DNA of 64,000 nucleotides, taken from assembly GCF_025245835.1 (NCBI RefSeq), contig NZ_JAOBWS010000006.1, positions 168,557 through 232,556 of the forward strand, read 5' to 3'. Source of the stretch: Rheinheimera sp. 4Y26 (GTDB lineage: Bacteria; Pseudomonadota; Gammaproteobacteria; Enterobacterales; Alteromonadaceae). Both the position numbers and the translations under genes were made by a program. Position 1 is the stretch's first letter, and the number at the start of each line of letters is the position of its first letter. The notes under the pieces were generated by a model. That model ran no database searches and had not been told where the DNA came from. It saw only the letters and a list, made by a program, of their open reading frames with translations. Positions 30,521-40,329 of this stretch are shown one piece after another.

Positions 30521-30551
30521 TTTGAGAACTGTTCTCGTTTTTGTTTATACT
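30521..30551 (+). promoter_or_regulatory. Fur-box-like operator overlapping a sigma-70 promoter
   Basis: TTTGAGAACTGTTCTCGTT (30521-30539) is a near-palindrome agreeing at about 14 of 19 bases with the GAGAAttaTTCTC type of Fur box. It overlaps a -35 TTGAGA (30522) with an 18-bp spacer to a -10 TATACT (30546-30551). Iron-bound Fur would block this promoter, in keeping with the downstream iron transporter. Confidence 0.7.
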
Positions 30552-30639
30552 AGCGCTCTTTTAACACGCCGCTGCAGCCTTTGGGCCACTGCAGCAGCTG
30601 TCGGGTGTTTTCACCAGTCAATTGCAGAAGGAACAACGG

Positions 30640-31641
30640 ATGAAACGTCAGTTCATGGTGTTATTGTTTTCCAGCGTCGCAGCTTTTGTACAAGCGGCCG
30701 AAGTGAATGTGTATTCAGCCAGACAAGAAGAGCTGATTAAACCCGTGCTGGATAAATTCAGCGCCGACACCGGCATTAAAGTGAACCTCATTACCGGCAA
30801 ACCTGATGAGCTGATCAGCCGGATGGCGAGTGAAGGCCGCAACAGCCCGGCTGATGTACTGATTAGCACTGATGTGGGCCGTTTATACCGTGCCCAGACC
30901 CAGGGTTTGTTACAGCCGGTTCAGTCTGAGTTGTTAACTAAAGCTATTCCGGCGCATCTGCGCGACCCACAGCAACACTGGTTTGGTTTAACCTTGCGCG
31001 CCCGTCCGGTGATGTACGTGCCTGGCAAAGTGGATCCGGCCCGCATTCATACCATTGAAGATCTGACCAAGCCTGAATTTAAAGGCCGGATTTGTATCCG
31101 CTCCTCCGACAATATTTACAACCAGTCGATGCTGGCGGCGATGATTGCCAGTGTCGGCGAAGCCAAAACAGTGGAATTTGCCAAAGGTTTAGTGGCGAAC
31201 TTTGCCCAGCCGCCAACAGGCGGTGACCGTGACCAGATCAAAGCAGCAGCAGCCGGTGTTTGTGATATTGCCATTGCCAACACTTATTATCTGGCCGGTA
31301 TGTTTGATGATGCCAAAGACGCCGCAGCTGCTAAAGCAGTCAAAGTGTTATGGCCAAATCAGCAAGACCGCGGTGCCCATGTCAATATTTCAGGTGCTGG
31401 CGTAGCCAAACATGCACCAAACAAAGCCGCTGCTCAGCAACTGATTGAATATATGGTGTTGCCGGAAGCGCAAAACTGGTACGCCAGCAAAAACCACGAA
31501 TATCCGGTACTGCAAGGCGTGGCCTGGAGCCCGGTATTACAGGGTTTTGGCACCTTTAAAGCTGAACAGTTGCCGCTGGTGAAACTGGGTGAACTGAACG
31601 CCAAAGCTTTACAGCTGATGGACCAGGCCGGTTGGAAATAA
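30640..31641 (+). CDS. fbpA: Fe(III) ABC transporter periplasmic binding protein
   Basis: 333-aa ferric-iron binding protein of the FbpA/FutA/AfuA type. It has a signal peptide (residues about 1-19), then the diagnostic start VNVYSARQEELIKPVLDKF, and the paired iron-ligating tyrosines in IANTYYLAGM. It binds free Fe3+ in the periplasm and delivers it to the permease. The ATG at 30640 follows GGAAC. First gene of an apparent three-gene operon behind a Fur-box-like promoter. Confidence 0.93.
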   Translation: MKRQFMVLLFSSVAAFVQAAEVNVYSARQEELIKPVLDKFSADTGIKVNLITGKPDELISRMASEGRNSPADVLISTDVGRLYRAQTQGLLQPVQSELLTKAIPAHLRDPQQHWFGLTLRARPVMYVPGKVDPARIHTIEDLTKPEFKGRICIRSSDNIYNQSMLAAMIASVGEAKTVEFAKGLVANFAQPPTGGDRDQIKAAAAGVCDIAIANTYYLAGMFDDAKDAAAAKAVKVLWPNQQDRGAHVNISGAGVAKHAPNKAAAQQLIEYMVLPEAQNWYASKNHEYPVLQGVAWSPVLQGFGTFKAEQLPLVKLGELNAKALQLMDQAGWK

Positions 31642-31695
31642 ACAGCTTGGAAATAACTTGTTGTTTCTTCTGCTGTTATCTTCGGGCTGCCCCAG

Positions 31696-33330
31696 ATGCC
31701 ATTAACTAAATTGCATTGGCGGCAGCTGCCGTTGTTGCTGGTGGTGGGGCTGCTGCTGATGCCGCTGTTGGTGGTTTTTAGCAGTTTGTTAAGCCCCGAC
31801 CTTTCTTTGTGGCAACATTTGCTGGCCACAGTGCTGCCGGATTATCTGCAAAATTCGTTATTGCTGGCGGCCGGTGTAGGTTTAGGTGCTTTGCTGCTGG
31901 GCACCAGTCTGGCCTGGCTGATTGTATTTTTCCGTTTCCCTGGCCGTAATCTGCTGCAATGGCTGTTGTTATTGCCAATGGCGATGCCGGCTTACATTAT
32001 TGCCTACAGCTACACAGGTTTGCTGGATTTTGCCGGGCCTGTGCAAAGCCTGCTGCGTGATCTCTTTGGTTGGCGTTACGGCGATTATTATTTTCCGCAG
32101 GTGCGCTCTTTAGGCGGCGCTATCTTGTTGTTATCCCTGGTGCTTTACCCTTATGTCTATTTGCTGGCACGCAGTGCTTTTGCCAGTCAGTCAGAGCGCC
32201 TGGCTGAAGCCAGCTTAAGCCTGGGTTTTAGCAGACGGCAGCATTTTTTCCGCGTCACTTTACCTATGGCAAGGCCAGCGCTGATTACCGGCACAGCCCT
32301 TGCGATGATGGAAGCTTTTGCCGACTACGGCACAGTACAATATTTTGGTGTGCCCACTTTAACCACTGGTATTTTCCGCACCTGGTTTGGCATGGGCCAA
32401 CAACAAGGCGCGGCGCAGTTGTCGGCGTTACTTTGTACCTTAGTGCTGGCGCTGATTTATCTGGAACTGGCATCGCGCCGTCAGCTGCATTTTTATTATA
32501 CAGGTCAAAGCCATAGTGACATTAAAACCCATCAGGTGCGGGGCATTCGCGGTTATCTGTTGTTACTGCTGGCGCTGCTGCCTTTGCTGCTGGGTTTTGT
32601 TGTTCCGGCGCTGCAGCTTGCCATGCTGGCGGATTGGGCTGCGCTTTTAAGCAGCGATTATCTCAAACTGCTGTGGCACAGCTTTAGTCTGGCTTTTGCT
32701 GCAGCAGTGCTATTGGTGGCGCTTGCTACCTGGCTTTGTTATGGCCTTAGGCTCAACCGGCACTGGCTGGTACAGCTGCTGATCCGCTTAAGTGCTATGG
32801 GTTATGCCATTCCGGGCACAGTGATAGCCATAGGCGTGATGTTGCCGCTGGCGTTTTTTGATAATCAGCTCGATTTATTGGCCGAACAATATTTTGGCGT
32901 GCGCACAGGTTTATTGTTTTCCGGCACTGTAGTGGCGCTGCTGCTGGCTTATGCGGTGCGTTTTCTGGCGGTGGCTTTGCAAGGTATTGAAGCAGGCCTC
33001 GGGCAAATTAAACCAAGTATGGATCAGGCCGCCCGTTCGCTAGGCCTTACACCTTTGCAGGTGCTGTGGCGGGTGCATGTGCCTTTATTGCGTCCTGCGG
33101 TGCTGACGGCCTTATTGCTGGTGTTTGTGGATGTGCTCAAAGAGCTGCCGGCCACTTTGTTATTAAGGCCTTTTAACTTTAATACGCTGGCGGTGAAAAG
33201 TTACGAACTGGCTTCCGATGAGCGGCTGGCTGACGCTGCTTTGCCGGCGCTCACCATAGTGCTGGTGGGGCTTGGGCCTGTGCTGCTGCTGACCAGAGCG
33301 CTGGATAAAAAATCTTCTGTGGGGCACTGA
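31696..33330 (+). CDS. fbpB: Fe(III) ABC transporter permease
   Basis: 544-aa permease with about twelve transmembrane segments and two binding-protein-dependent transport (EAA) loops: EASLSLGFSRRQHFFRVTLPMARPAL and QAARSLGLTPLQVLWRVHVPLLRPAL (only key residues matter: A/S-L-G...P...RP). This fused two-domain form is the FbpB/SfuB type. Lies 54 bp after fbpA and overlaps fbpC as TGATG. Confidence 0.93.
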   Translation: MPLTKLHWRQLPLLLVVGLLLMPLLVVFSSLLSPDLSLWQHLLATVLPDYLQNSLLLAAGVGLGALLLGTSLAWLIVFFRFPGRNLLQWLLLLPMAMPAYIIAYSYTGLLDFAGPVQSLLRDLFGWRYGDYYFPQVRSLGGAILLLSLVLYPYVYLLARSAFASQSERLAEASLSLGFSRRQHFFRVTLPMARPALITGTALAMMEAFADYGTVQYFGVPTLTTGIFRTWFGMGQQQGAAQLSALLCTLVLALIYLELASRRQLHFYYTGQSHSDIKTHQVRGIRGYLLLLLALLPLLLGFVVPALQLAMLADWAALLSSDYLKLLWHSFSLAFAAAVLLVALATWLCYGLRLNRHWLVQLLIRLSAMGYAIPGTVIAIGVMLPLAFFDNQLDLLAEQYFGVRTGLLFSGTVVALLLAYAVRFLAVALQGIEAGLGQIKPSMDQAARSLGLTPLQVLWRVHVPLLRPAVLTALLLVFVDVLKELPATLLLRPFNFNTLAVKSYELASDERLADAALPALTIVLVGLGPVLLLTRALDKKSSVGH

Positions 33331-34376
33331 TGCTGGAACTTAGTCAAATTGCTGTGGCTTATCAGTCTTTTACCGTGGTGAAAGATGTGTCATTTCGGCT
33401 GGCGGCCGGTGAAATTGGCTGTTTGGTTGGCCCGTCTGGTTCAGGTAAAACCAGTTTATTAAGAGCCATTGCCGGTTTTGAAGCTGTGCATCAGGGCGAG
33501 ATTTTGCTGGATGGGCAACTGGTCAGCAGCGCGACTCAGATGCTGCCAGCGGAAAAACGCCAGGTTGGTGTGGTATTTCAGGATTATGCCTTGTTCCCGC
33601 ATTTAACAGTGGCGGAAAACATCAGTTTTGGTTTGCACCGGCAGAATAAGGCCCAGCAGCAGGCCAAGGTGATGCAGCTGCTGCAGCTGGTGGGCCTTGA
33701 AGGCATGGGCAAACGTTTTATTCATCAGTTATCCGGTGGTCAGCAGCAGCGCGTGGCATTAGCCCGTGCTTTGGCACCAGAGCCAAGGCTGTTATTGCTG
33801 GATGAGCCTTTTTCCGGGCTGGACGCCGATTTACGGGATTCACTGGCCAAAGATATCCGTGCCATTTTAAATCAGCTGGGCATTACTGCCGTGATGGTGA
33901 CGCACGACCAACACGAAGCTTTTGCCATGGCCGACTGGATTGGTGTCATGGCACATGGCATGTTGCAGCAGTGGGGTACGCCTTATCAGCTGTACCATCA
34001 GCCGGCCAACAGATTTGTTGCCGATTTTATTGGTCAGGGCGATTTACTGACAGGCCAGATGCTGGACTCCTGCAGTGTACAAACCTGCCTCGGGGTGTTT
34101 CGCCAGACAGAGCCAACAAATCTGACTGCAGGTACAACAGTGGATTTACTGGTGCGCCCCGACGATATTTTGCATGACGACCAAAGCCCACTTCGTGCCA
34201 AAGTGCTCAGCCGCGCCTTTCGCGGCGCTCATATGTTGTATCAGCTGGAAGTGGGAAACGGTGAGAAGATCAGCTGCCTGGCACCCAGTCACCACCAGCA
34301 CGCTATAGGTGAGTATATTGGCATCAGGCCGGAAATTGATGATTTGGTTTGTTTTGCCAGGGCGTCAATAGGGTAA
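33330..34376 (+). CDS. fbpC: Fe(III) ABC transporter ATP-binding protein
   Basis: 348-aa ATPase: Walker A GPSGSGKTS, Q-loop FQDYALFPHL, signature LSGGQQQRVALARAL, Walker B LLLLDEPFSGLD, H-loop VTHDQHEA, then a C-terminal TOBE-type domain from about residue 235. It energises FbpB. Starts on the last base of the fbpB stop. Convergent with the next gene, 18 bp apart. Confidence 0.93.
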   Translation: MLELSQIAVAYQSFTVVKDVSFRLAAGEIGCLVGPSGSGKTSLLRAIAGFEAVHQGEILLDGQLVSSATQMLPAEKRQVGVVFQDYALFPHLTVAENISFGLHRQNKAQQQAKVMQLLQLVGLEGMGKRFIHQLSGGQQQRVALARALAPEPRLLLLDEPFSGLDADLRDSLAKDIRAILNQLGITAVMVTHDQHEAFAMADWIGVMAHGMLQQWGTPYQLYHQPANRFVADFIGQGDLLTGQMLDSCSVQTCLGVFRQTEPTNLTAGTTVDLLVRPDDILHDDQSPLRAKVLSRAFRGAHMLYQLEVGNGEKISCLAPSHHQHAIGEYIGIRPEIDDLVCFARASIG

Positions 34377-34394
34377 ATTTGCGCTAAACGTTTG

Positions 34395-35165
34395 TTATTC
34401 CTCCAGATAACGCCGGTAAATTTCAGTGCCTTTGTTTTGAATTTGCTGCTGCCACAGCAGTTCTGCCAGCTTTTGATGTTGTTTATAAAACTTCTGACTG
34501 AAAATTAGATAACCTCTGCTGTCGTACAAAGGCGGGTATAAAATTTTCAGGCCGCGCAAACTGATTTGTGCCGGGCTTACTTTTAAATCGCCAATCTGAC
34601 AAAGCCTGGTAATGGCATTGATGCGGCCTTTTTCCAGCAGATCCAAATCCATGTCGCTGGAGCTGGTGTAGTGCATGGTAAATTTTTGCGGGAATTTGCT
34701 TTTTAATGGCGCATAACCCAAAGGCCGCGCCACCACCAGCTGGTCAATACCGCTAAAACCTTCGCCTGTCCATTGCCAGGGGGCGTCCTGCCGGCTGACC
34801 AGACAAGTGTGATGCAGATTAAAAGCCCTTGTTGGATCGGGTTGGCCATCACGGTATGGGAATACGGCAAATTCGGCGCGTTCTGTACTGTAACTACCCA
34901 CCACAGCATCAACGTCCCCTGTGGCAAGAGATGCCAGACAACGTTTCCACGGTAAGCGGATGAGTTTCAGCTCAAGTGCCGGCACTGCTGCCACCAGTTG
35001 CTGCACATGTTCAATGGTCGCGCCCGGGTTTTGTTGACGCACTTCAGCGCTATTGCCGTAATAATAGGGAGCTAACTCTTTGTCTTCAAAACAAAAACGA
35101 AGTGGAACTGCAGCCTGGGCAGACGAGACAAACATACAACAGCAGAGCAGCAGGATCCCGCGCAT
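34395..35165 (-). CDS. Periplasmic solute-binding protein, family 3-like
   Basis: 256-aa exported protein. Signal peptide MRGILLLCCCMFVSSAQA then a type-II periplasmic-binding fold typical of amino-acid-binding-like proteins (LRFCFEDKELAPYYYG, PWKRCLASLATGDVDAVVGSYST, FTMHYTSSSDMDLDLLEKGRINA). No transporter genes accompany it, so it may be an orphan sensor/scavenger. The ATG at 35165 is chosen because it places the signal peptide first. Ligand unknown. Confidence 0.75.
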   Translation of the reverse strand: MRGILLLCCCMFVSSAQAAVPLRFCFEDKELAPYYYGNSAEVRQQNPGATIEHVQQLVAAVPALELKLIRLPWKRCLASLATGDVDAVVGSYSTERAEFAVFPYRDGQPDPTRAFNLHHTCLVSRQDAPWQWTGEGFSGIDQLVVARPLGYAPLKSKFPQKFTMHYTSSSDMDLDLLEKGRINAITRLCQIGDLKVSPAQISLRGLKILYPPLYDSRGYLIFSQKFYKQHQKLAELLWQQQIQNKGTEIYRRYLEE

Positions 35166-35267
35166 AACCTGTTCCGGGTGAACACACATCCGCACAGTAT
35201 AGCGTTCTGCACACTAAAATCCCGCAGCTTTATTGGCCTGACCCCGCTTTAACACCAGGGATCCGGT

Positions 35268-36506
35268 TTACTTTGGCTGGGAGCTTTTGGGCTCAGTATT
35301 TTTGTGCTCAGTGCTTTTGTGTTCAGTACTTGTGGGCGCATTTAAAAAAGCACTGATCTTGTCGCCAACGCTGGCAATATTCAAAAGCCCATCCAAATGC
35401 CCCCACTGCCCCGGAATTTCAGTCAGTTGTGCCGGATTACCGGCCTGTTGCAGCTGTTGCTGGCTGTTCTTCGACATCTCTGGTGTTAATAAAAAATCGC
35501 CACTGGCCGGTAAAAACAAGGTTTTAGCGCTGATTTTGCCAATCGCCCGTTGCCAGTTGTCGCCCATACCCACCCGCCATAACTGCGATGCCCGCACCAG
35601 ATACAAAATGTGATTGGCATCCTGTAGCGTGGCGCGTGCGGCGGCCGCCTGACGCAGCTGCTGCCAGGCGGTTAAATCACTTTGAATATCCAGATGGGCA
35701 TTTTTATCAAGGGCAGGGGCCGGGTATTTTTGGTTAAAACCAACTGGGTTAGATGCATCCTGGGTGATATAAGCCAGCGCGGTAATTAAACCTTCAGTCG
35801 GCTGCGCTGCTTTGCCGTAATAATTGCCTTGTTGCCAGTTGGGGTCGGCTTTAATAGGTTCGGCCCAGCGCTCGAGGCGCACCGCACTCCAGCTGTCGAT
35901 ATAAGCTGTGCCAATAGCGGCTATTAAACGCTTCACTTTATTCGGGTAACGGCTGGCCCATTCAATGGCCTGAAAAGAACCCATCGAAGGGCCAATCACC
36001 GCATAAAGGGTGTGGATGCCCTGGCTTTCTAAAAAGGCTTTTTGTACTTCAACAAAATCGGCAATGGTGACTACCGGAAAACTCAGGCCATAAGGCTTTG
36101 CTGTGGCCGGATTAATGCTGGCGGGGCCAGTGGTGATCACATTGGGGTCTTTTACATTGGCATTCACCAGCGTATCCATGCTGACGACATAAAACTTGTT
36201 GGTATCTATGGCTTTGCCTGGGCCAATAATGGCATCCCAATAACCTGGTGCTGCGTCTGTACTCTGGTATTTGCCGGCAGCATGGGAAGTGCCGGAAAAA
36301 TAATGGGTAATTAAAATCACATTGGATTTATCGGCGTTGAGCTTGCCATAAGCTTCCCAGCCAACTTTTACCTGCTGAATAGTTTTGCCACTTTGGGTTT
36401 GAAATTCTTTTAACTCAAACTTTTGTTTTTTCACTAATAATTCGGCCTGCGCCAAAGAGGGGAGCGCAAAAAAACAACAGACAACCACAACCGACCACAG
36501 ACGCAT
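35268..36506 (-). CDS. Exported homoserine acetyltransferase-like alpha/beta hydrolase
   Basis: 412-aa protein of the MetX-like alpha/beta hydrolase family carrying a Sec signal peptide (ending SLAQA), unusual for a biosynthetic acyltransferase. The nucleophile Ser is in GPSMGSFQAIEWASRYP, acid Asp in PASGDFLLTPE and His in WGHLDGL. The tail is a degenerate TEHK/TEPK repeat ending SSQPK. GGAG 6 nt before ATG 36506 decides the start. It likely hydrolyses or transfers an acyl group in the periplasm; substrate unknown. Confidence 0.8.
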   Translation of the reverse strand: MRLWSVVVVCCFFALPSLAQAELLVKKQKFELKEFQTQSGKTIQQVKVGWEAYGKLNADKSNVILITHYFSGTSHAAGKYQSTDAAPGYWDAIIGPGKAIDTNKFYVVSMDTLVNANVKDPNVITTGPASINPATAKPYGLSFPVVTIADFVEVQKAFLESQGIHTLYAVIGPSMGSFQAIEWASRYPNKVKRLIAAIGTAYIDSWSAVRLERWAEPIKADPNWQQGNYYGKAAQPTEGLITALAYITQDASNPVGFNQKYPAPALDKNAHLDIQSDLTAWQQLRQAAAARATLQDANHILYLVRASQLWRVGMGDNWQRAIGKISAKTLFLPASGDFLLTPEMSKNSQQQLQQAGNPAQLTEIPGQWGHLDGLLNIASVGDKISAFLNAPTSTEHKSTEHKNTEPKSSQPK

Positions 36507-36546
36507 CTGCAACTCCTTTAGCTCAGGCCAATGCCAGCGTTAAAAA

Positions 36547-37872
36547 TTAAATCCACTGAAACAATAAAATCGCCAGTAAAGTGCCGACTAACGGCACCAG
36601 CACTGTAACAACAGCCACAGGCCAATAAGCGTTGTGATGGCTTTCGCCACAGATAGCACGGATGGTGGTGACCACATAACCGTTATGCGGCAGAGAATCG
36701 AGTGCACCTGATGAAATGGCCACCACCCTGTGCAGCTGTTCTGCATCCACACCGCGCTCTAAATAAGTGGGCGCTATTTCCGGCAGCGCTATCACCTGGC
36801 CACCCGAAGCCGAACCTGTCACACCTGCTATCACACTCACCGCCACTGCGGCGCCCAATAGCTCAGGCCCAGGCAGCGCCACCACGGCATGCACTATTTG
36901 GTCAAAGGCCGGAGTGAGTTTGGCTACACTGCCAAAACCCACCACAGCAGCTGTGTTACCTATGGCCAATAAAGCGCCGGTGACACCGTCGTTTAAGGCT
37001 TTATCCAGGTTCTGCACAAAACGGCGGTTTAACAGATATAAACAGAGTACACCGGCTGCCAGTGCCACAATCAGCGCTGCTTGTTGCAGGCTGTGGTGCA
37101 GCAGATTCGACAACACCAGCACCACCAACAGCGGAATAATGCCCAGCAGCGGGTGGGGTAAAGCCCGCTCACCCACCACAGGGTCGCTGTCGCGGCCAAT
37201 AAAATATTCGCCCTGAGTGACCGCTTTATTGATCATTTTTTTCAGCAAGCCATAACCCAAAGCTGCCATAAAAATCGCCACCACGACACTCACTTCCCAG
37301 CCGGCATAAGGCGAGGTTTTTAAATATTGGATTGGGATCCAGTTCTGAATTTCCGGTGAGCCGGCCGAGGTCATGGTAAAAGTGACTGAACCCAGGCCCA
37401 AAGCGGCCGGAATAAAACGCCGTGGCAGATTGGCGTCTTTAAATAAACTCACCGCCATAGGGTAAGCGGAAAATGCCACCACAAAGACACTGACACCACC
37501 GTAAGTCAGCACAGCGCAGGCCAGTACCACAGCGGCCACCGCATGGCCTTTACCGAGCTTTTTAATAATGGCCAAAGCTACAGCATCCGCTGCGCCTGTG
37601 TGTTCCATTAATTTGCCAAACAGCGAGCCTAATAAAAACATCAGGAACCAGCTGCTGACAAAAGATGCAAAACCATTCATATAACCGTGCACAAAGTCGC
37701 TTTGGCCTGATGCTAATCCGGGTGTTGCTGCCGCAAGCTGCCAGAATGGAATGCCGTTGGTGACAGCCACCAGCAAGGCACACAAAGGCGCCAGAATAAA
37801 AAGGTTCACCCCACGCATGGTCAGCACTATCAGTAGCAGCAAGCCGGTCAGCAAGCCCAGGAGACTTAGCAT
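36547..37872 (-). CDS. GntP-family permease
   Basis: 441-aa polytopic membrane protein with 12 or more hydrophobic segments. GntP/citrate-type family markers are AVLTYGGVSVFVVAFSAYP, the GSASGGQVIALPEIAP region and PHNGYVVTTIRAICG. Relatives carry gluconate or other hydroxy/keto acids by proton symport; the substrate here is not determined. AAGGA 7 nt upstream selects the ATG at 37872 over the TTG 6 bp before it. Confidence 0.88.
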   Translation of the reverse strand: MLSLLGLLTGLLLLIVLTMRGVNLFILAPLCALLVAVTNGIPFWQLAAATPGLASGQSDFVHGYMNGFASFVSSWFLMFLLGSLFGKLMEHTGAADAVALAIIKKLGKGHAVAAVVLACAVLTYGGVSVFVVAFSAYPMAVSLFKDANLPRRFIPAALGLGSVTFTMTSAGSPEIQNWIPIQYLKTSPYAGWEVSVVVAIFMAALGYGLLKKMINKAVTQGEYFIGRDSDPVVGERALPHPLLGIIPLLVVLVLSNLLHHSLQQAALIVALAAGVLCLYLLNRRFVQNLDKALNDGVTGALLAIGNTAAVVGFGSVAKLTPAFDQIVHAVVALPGPELLGAAVAVSVIAGVTGSASGGQVIALPEIAPTYLERGVDAEQLHRVVAISSGALDSLPHNGYVVTTIRAICGESHHNAYWPVAVVTVLVPLVGTLLAILLFQWI

Positions 37873-38022
37873 AAACAAATCCTTATCGGTTTTTTTTTGC
37901 AGTCTGATCTATCCGTTATCACATCTCTATAGTACTAAGGTACAGATTAACATTTGGTCAAATCGGCCTAGAGTAGAAAAAACTAAAACACAAATAACCG
38001 ATTGATCAGCAGGAGAAGCCAG

Positions 38023-40257
38023 ATGGCTCATAACAATAAAACAACCCGTCTTTTCCAACCCAATATGCTGGCGCTGGCCGTCAGTAGTGTTTTGTTTGGT
38101 GCTGTATTACCCGCCACAGCCCAACAACAAACCAATGACGCCGCCAAAAAAGAAGAAGCCGCACTGGAGGTTATTCAGGTCACAGCACGGCGCACGGCAG
38201 AAAACCTGCAGTCGGTGCCTGTTGCTGTCACATCTATTGGTGCTGAAGATTTAAAACAACGTGGCATCGAAAATATCACCACAGTGCAGCAATATTCGCC
38301 TAACACCACAATGCAGGTGTCGCGCGGTACCAACAGCACTTTAACCGCTTATATCCGCGGTATTGGCCAGCAAGACCCGCTCTGGGGTTTTGAACCTGGC
38401 GTGGGTATTTATATTGATGATGTGTATATGGCGCGGCCGCAGGGCGCAGCTTTAGATATTTATGATGTCGAGCGCATTGAAGTATTACGCGGCCCGCAAG
38501 GCACTTTATATGGCCGCAATACCATAGGTGGTGCGGTAAAATATGTCACCAAAGCGCTGTCGGGTGACAACGAATTTGCCGTGCGCGGCACTGTCGGCAA
38601 CTATGGCCAAAAAGATGTCAAACTGTCGGGCCAAACGGCACTCACTGACAAGTTATTTATTGGTGCGGCCGGTGCCGTGCTCACCCGAGATGGTTTTGGG
38701 TCTTACCTTAATACCGGCGATGAAAACTACAACAAAGACATCACCACTGGCCGTTTAAGCCTGCAGTATCAGGCGGCTGACAACTTGCGTTTTAGTTTTG
38801 CCGCTGATGAAACCCAGGATGATTCCAACAGTAAAGGTGGTCATCGTTTAACCCCAAGCCTGCTGACTAAAGAAACACCTCCGGATAATGTGTACGACTC
38901 TAACACCAGTATGCCGGTTGATAACTCGGTAGAAACCAGCGGTCAGTCGCTGACTATGGCCTGGGATGTCAATAACGACTGGACTATCAAAGCCGTATCA
39001 GCACGGCGTGAAGGGGTCACCGATACCAATATCGACTTCGACTCCACCCGTTTGCCCTCTTTAGACGTACCGGCTTTTTATGAAGATGAACAAACTTCAC
39101 ATGAACTGCAGTTTTTGTATAACAGCAACAAACTGAAGTTTGCCTCTGGTTTGTATAAGTTTAACGGCGAAGCCTGTGGTGCTTTTGGCACTGTGATAGT
39201 GGCGGGCGCCGGTGTCACAGTGGAAAACGGTGGTTGTGTGGACACCGACTCTATGGCTGCTTATGCCCAGGGTACCTATCAGTATGATGACCAGTGGTCA
39301 TTCACCTTAGGTGGCCGTTATACCGAAGATGACAAAGACGCTCAGGTATACCGTTATATGTATCTGGGTTACAAACTGCCACGGGTGCCAGCCGCGAATC
39401 CACCATTACAGGTACAAACCAACTTTGAGAAAAGCGCCAGCTTTAACCATTTTTCACCCCGTGTTGGTTTTGAATATCAGGCCAATGATGATCTGATGGT
39501 CTACGGCAGCTACACCGACGGTTTTAAATCCGGTGGTTTTGATATGCGCGCTGTGAAGTCACTCAACCCAAGTGCCGACGAGCCTTATCAGCCGGAAACT
39601 GTGGATACCTTTGAGCTGGGTATTAAGAGCGAATGGCTCGAGCGCCGGCTGCGCTTAAACGCTGCGGTATTTGCCGCTGCTTATGACGATATGCAGGTTA
39701 CAGTACAACGTGCTGTGGGCAATAACGTGGCCTCTCAGGTATTAAATGCCGCCAGTGCCGACATTAACGGTATTGAACTGGAAGCCACTGCCGTTGCCAC
39801 CGATGCGCTGCAATTTAACCTGATTGTGGGTTATACCGACGCCAAATTTAATGAAGTCATTTTTTATGATGCGGCCAGTAAAACCAGTACCGACGTGTCG
39901 AATTTGTGGTCTTTTGCCAATACACCAGAGCTCACTGCTACTTTAGGTACAAAATATACCGTCGCTATGATGGGCGGTGAGCTGGTGTTTAACGCCAACC
40001 TGGCACAGCGCAGTGAAACGCAGATTTTTGAATTGCCTTCAGTGCTCGATAGTGGCGGTTATACGCTGTTAAACGCAGGCGCTACCTGGTATGCACCGGA
40101 TGGTCATTGGGATGTGTCGCTGCAGGGCCGTAACTTAGGCAATAAACAAGTGCGTATTGCCGGTTATAACTTCCCGCTGCTGGCCGGTGAGCAAACCATT
40201 ACCGCTTATTACAACGACCCAAGAACTGTCAGTCTGACTGTTGGTTATCGGTTCTGA
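38023..40257 (+). CDS. TonB-dependent receptor
   Basis: 744-aa outer-membrane receptor. Signal peptide (to about residue 34), TonB box region LEVIQVTA, plug domain (ENLQSVPVAVTSIGAEDLKQ; ERIEVLRGPQGTLYGRNTIGGAVKYVTK) and a C-terminal beta-barrel ending with aromatic-rich strand SLTVGYRF. The plug opening is of the kind seen in many oligosaccharide and nutrient receptors; ligand unknown. AGGAG 7 nt upstream fixes the ATG at 38023. Divergent from gntP-like permease, a possible functional link. Confidence 0.9.
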   Translation: MAHNNKTTRLFQPNMLALAVSSVLFGAVLPATAQQQTNDAAKKEEAALEVIQVTARRTAENLQSVPVAVTSIGAEDLKQRGIENITTVQQYSPNTTMQVSRGTNSTLTAYIRGIGQQDPLWGFEPGVGIYIDDVYMARPQGAALDIYDVERIEVLRGPQGTLYGRNTIGGAVKYVTKALSGDNEFAVRGTVGNYGQKDVKLSGQTALTDKLFIGAAGAVLTRDGFGSYLNTGDENYNKDITTGRLSLQYQAADNLRFSFAADETQDDSNSKGGHRLTPSLLTKETPPDNVYDSNTSMPVDNSVETSGQSLTMAWDVNNDWTIKAVSARREGVTDTNIDFDSTRLPSLDVPAFYEDEQTSHELQFLYNSNKLKFASGLYKFNGEACGAFGTVIVAGAGVTVENGGCVDTDSMAAYAQGTYQYDDQWSFTLGGRYTEDDKDAQVYRYMYLGYKLPRVPAANPPLQVQTNFEKSASFNHFSPRVGFEYQANDDLMVYGSYTDGFKSGGFDMRAVKSLNPSADEPYQPETVDTFELGIKSEWLERRLRLNAAVFAAAYDDMQVTVQRAVGNNVASQVLNAASADINGIELEATAVATDALQFNLIVGYTDAKFNEVIFYDAASKTSTDVSNLWSFANTPELTATLGTKYTVAMMGGELVFNANLAQRSETQIFELPSVLDSGGYTLLNAGATWYAPDGHWDVSLQGRNLGNKQVRIAGYNFPLLAGEQTITAYYNDPRTVSLTVGYRF

Positions 40258-40272
40258 TGCGAAAAGATGTTG

Positions 40273-40290
40273 CCGGGGCGTTCGCCCCGG
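40273..40290 (+). terminator. GC hairpin after the TonB receptor gene
   Basis: CCGGGGC, loop GTTC, GCCCCGG. A strong stem but only a short T stretch follows, so a weak or Rho-assisted terminator. Confidence 0.5.
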
Positions 40291-40329
40291 TTCATCATCG
40301 ACTTCTGCTTGTGTTAACTACGGTTTTAT

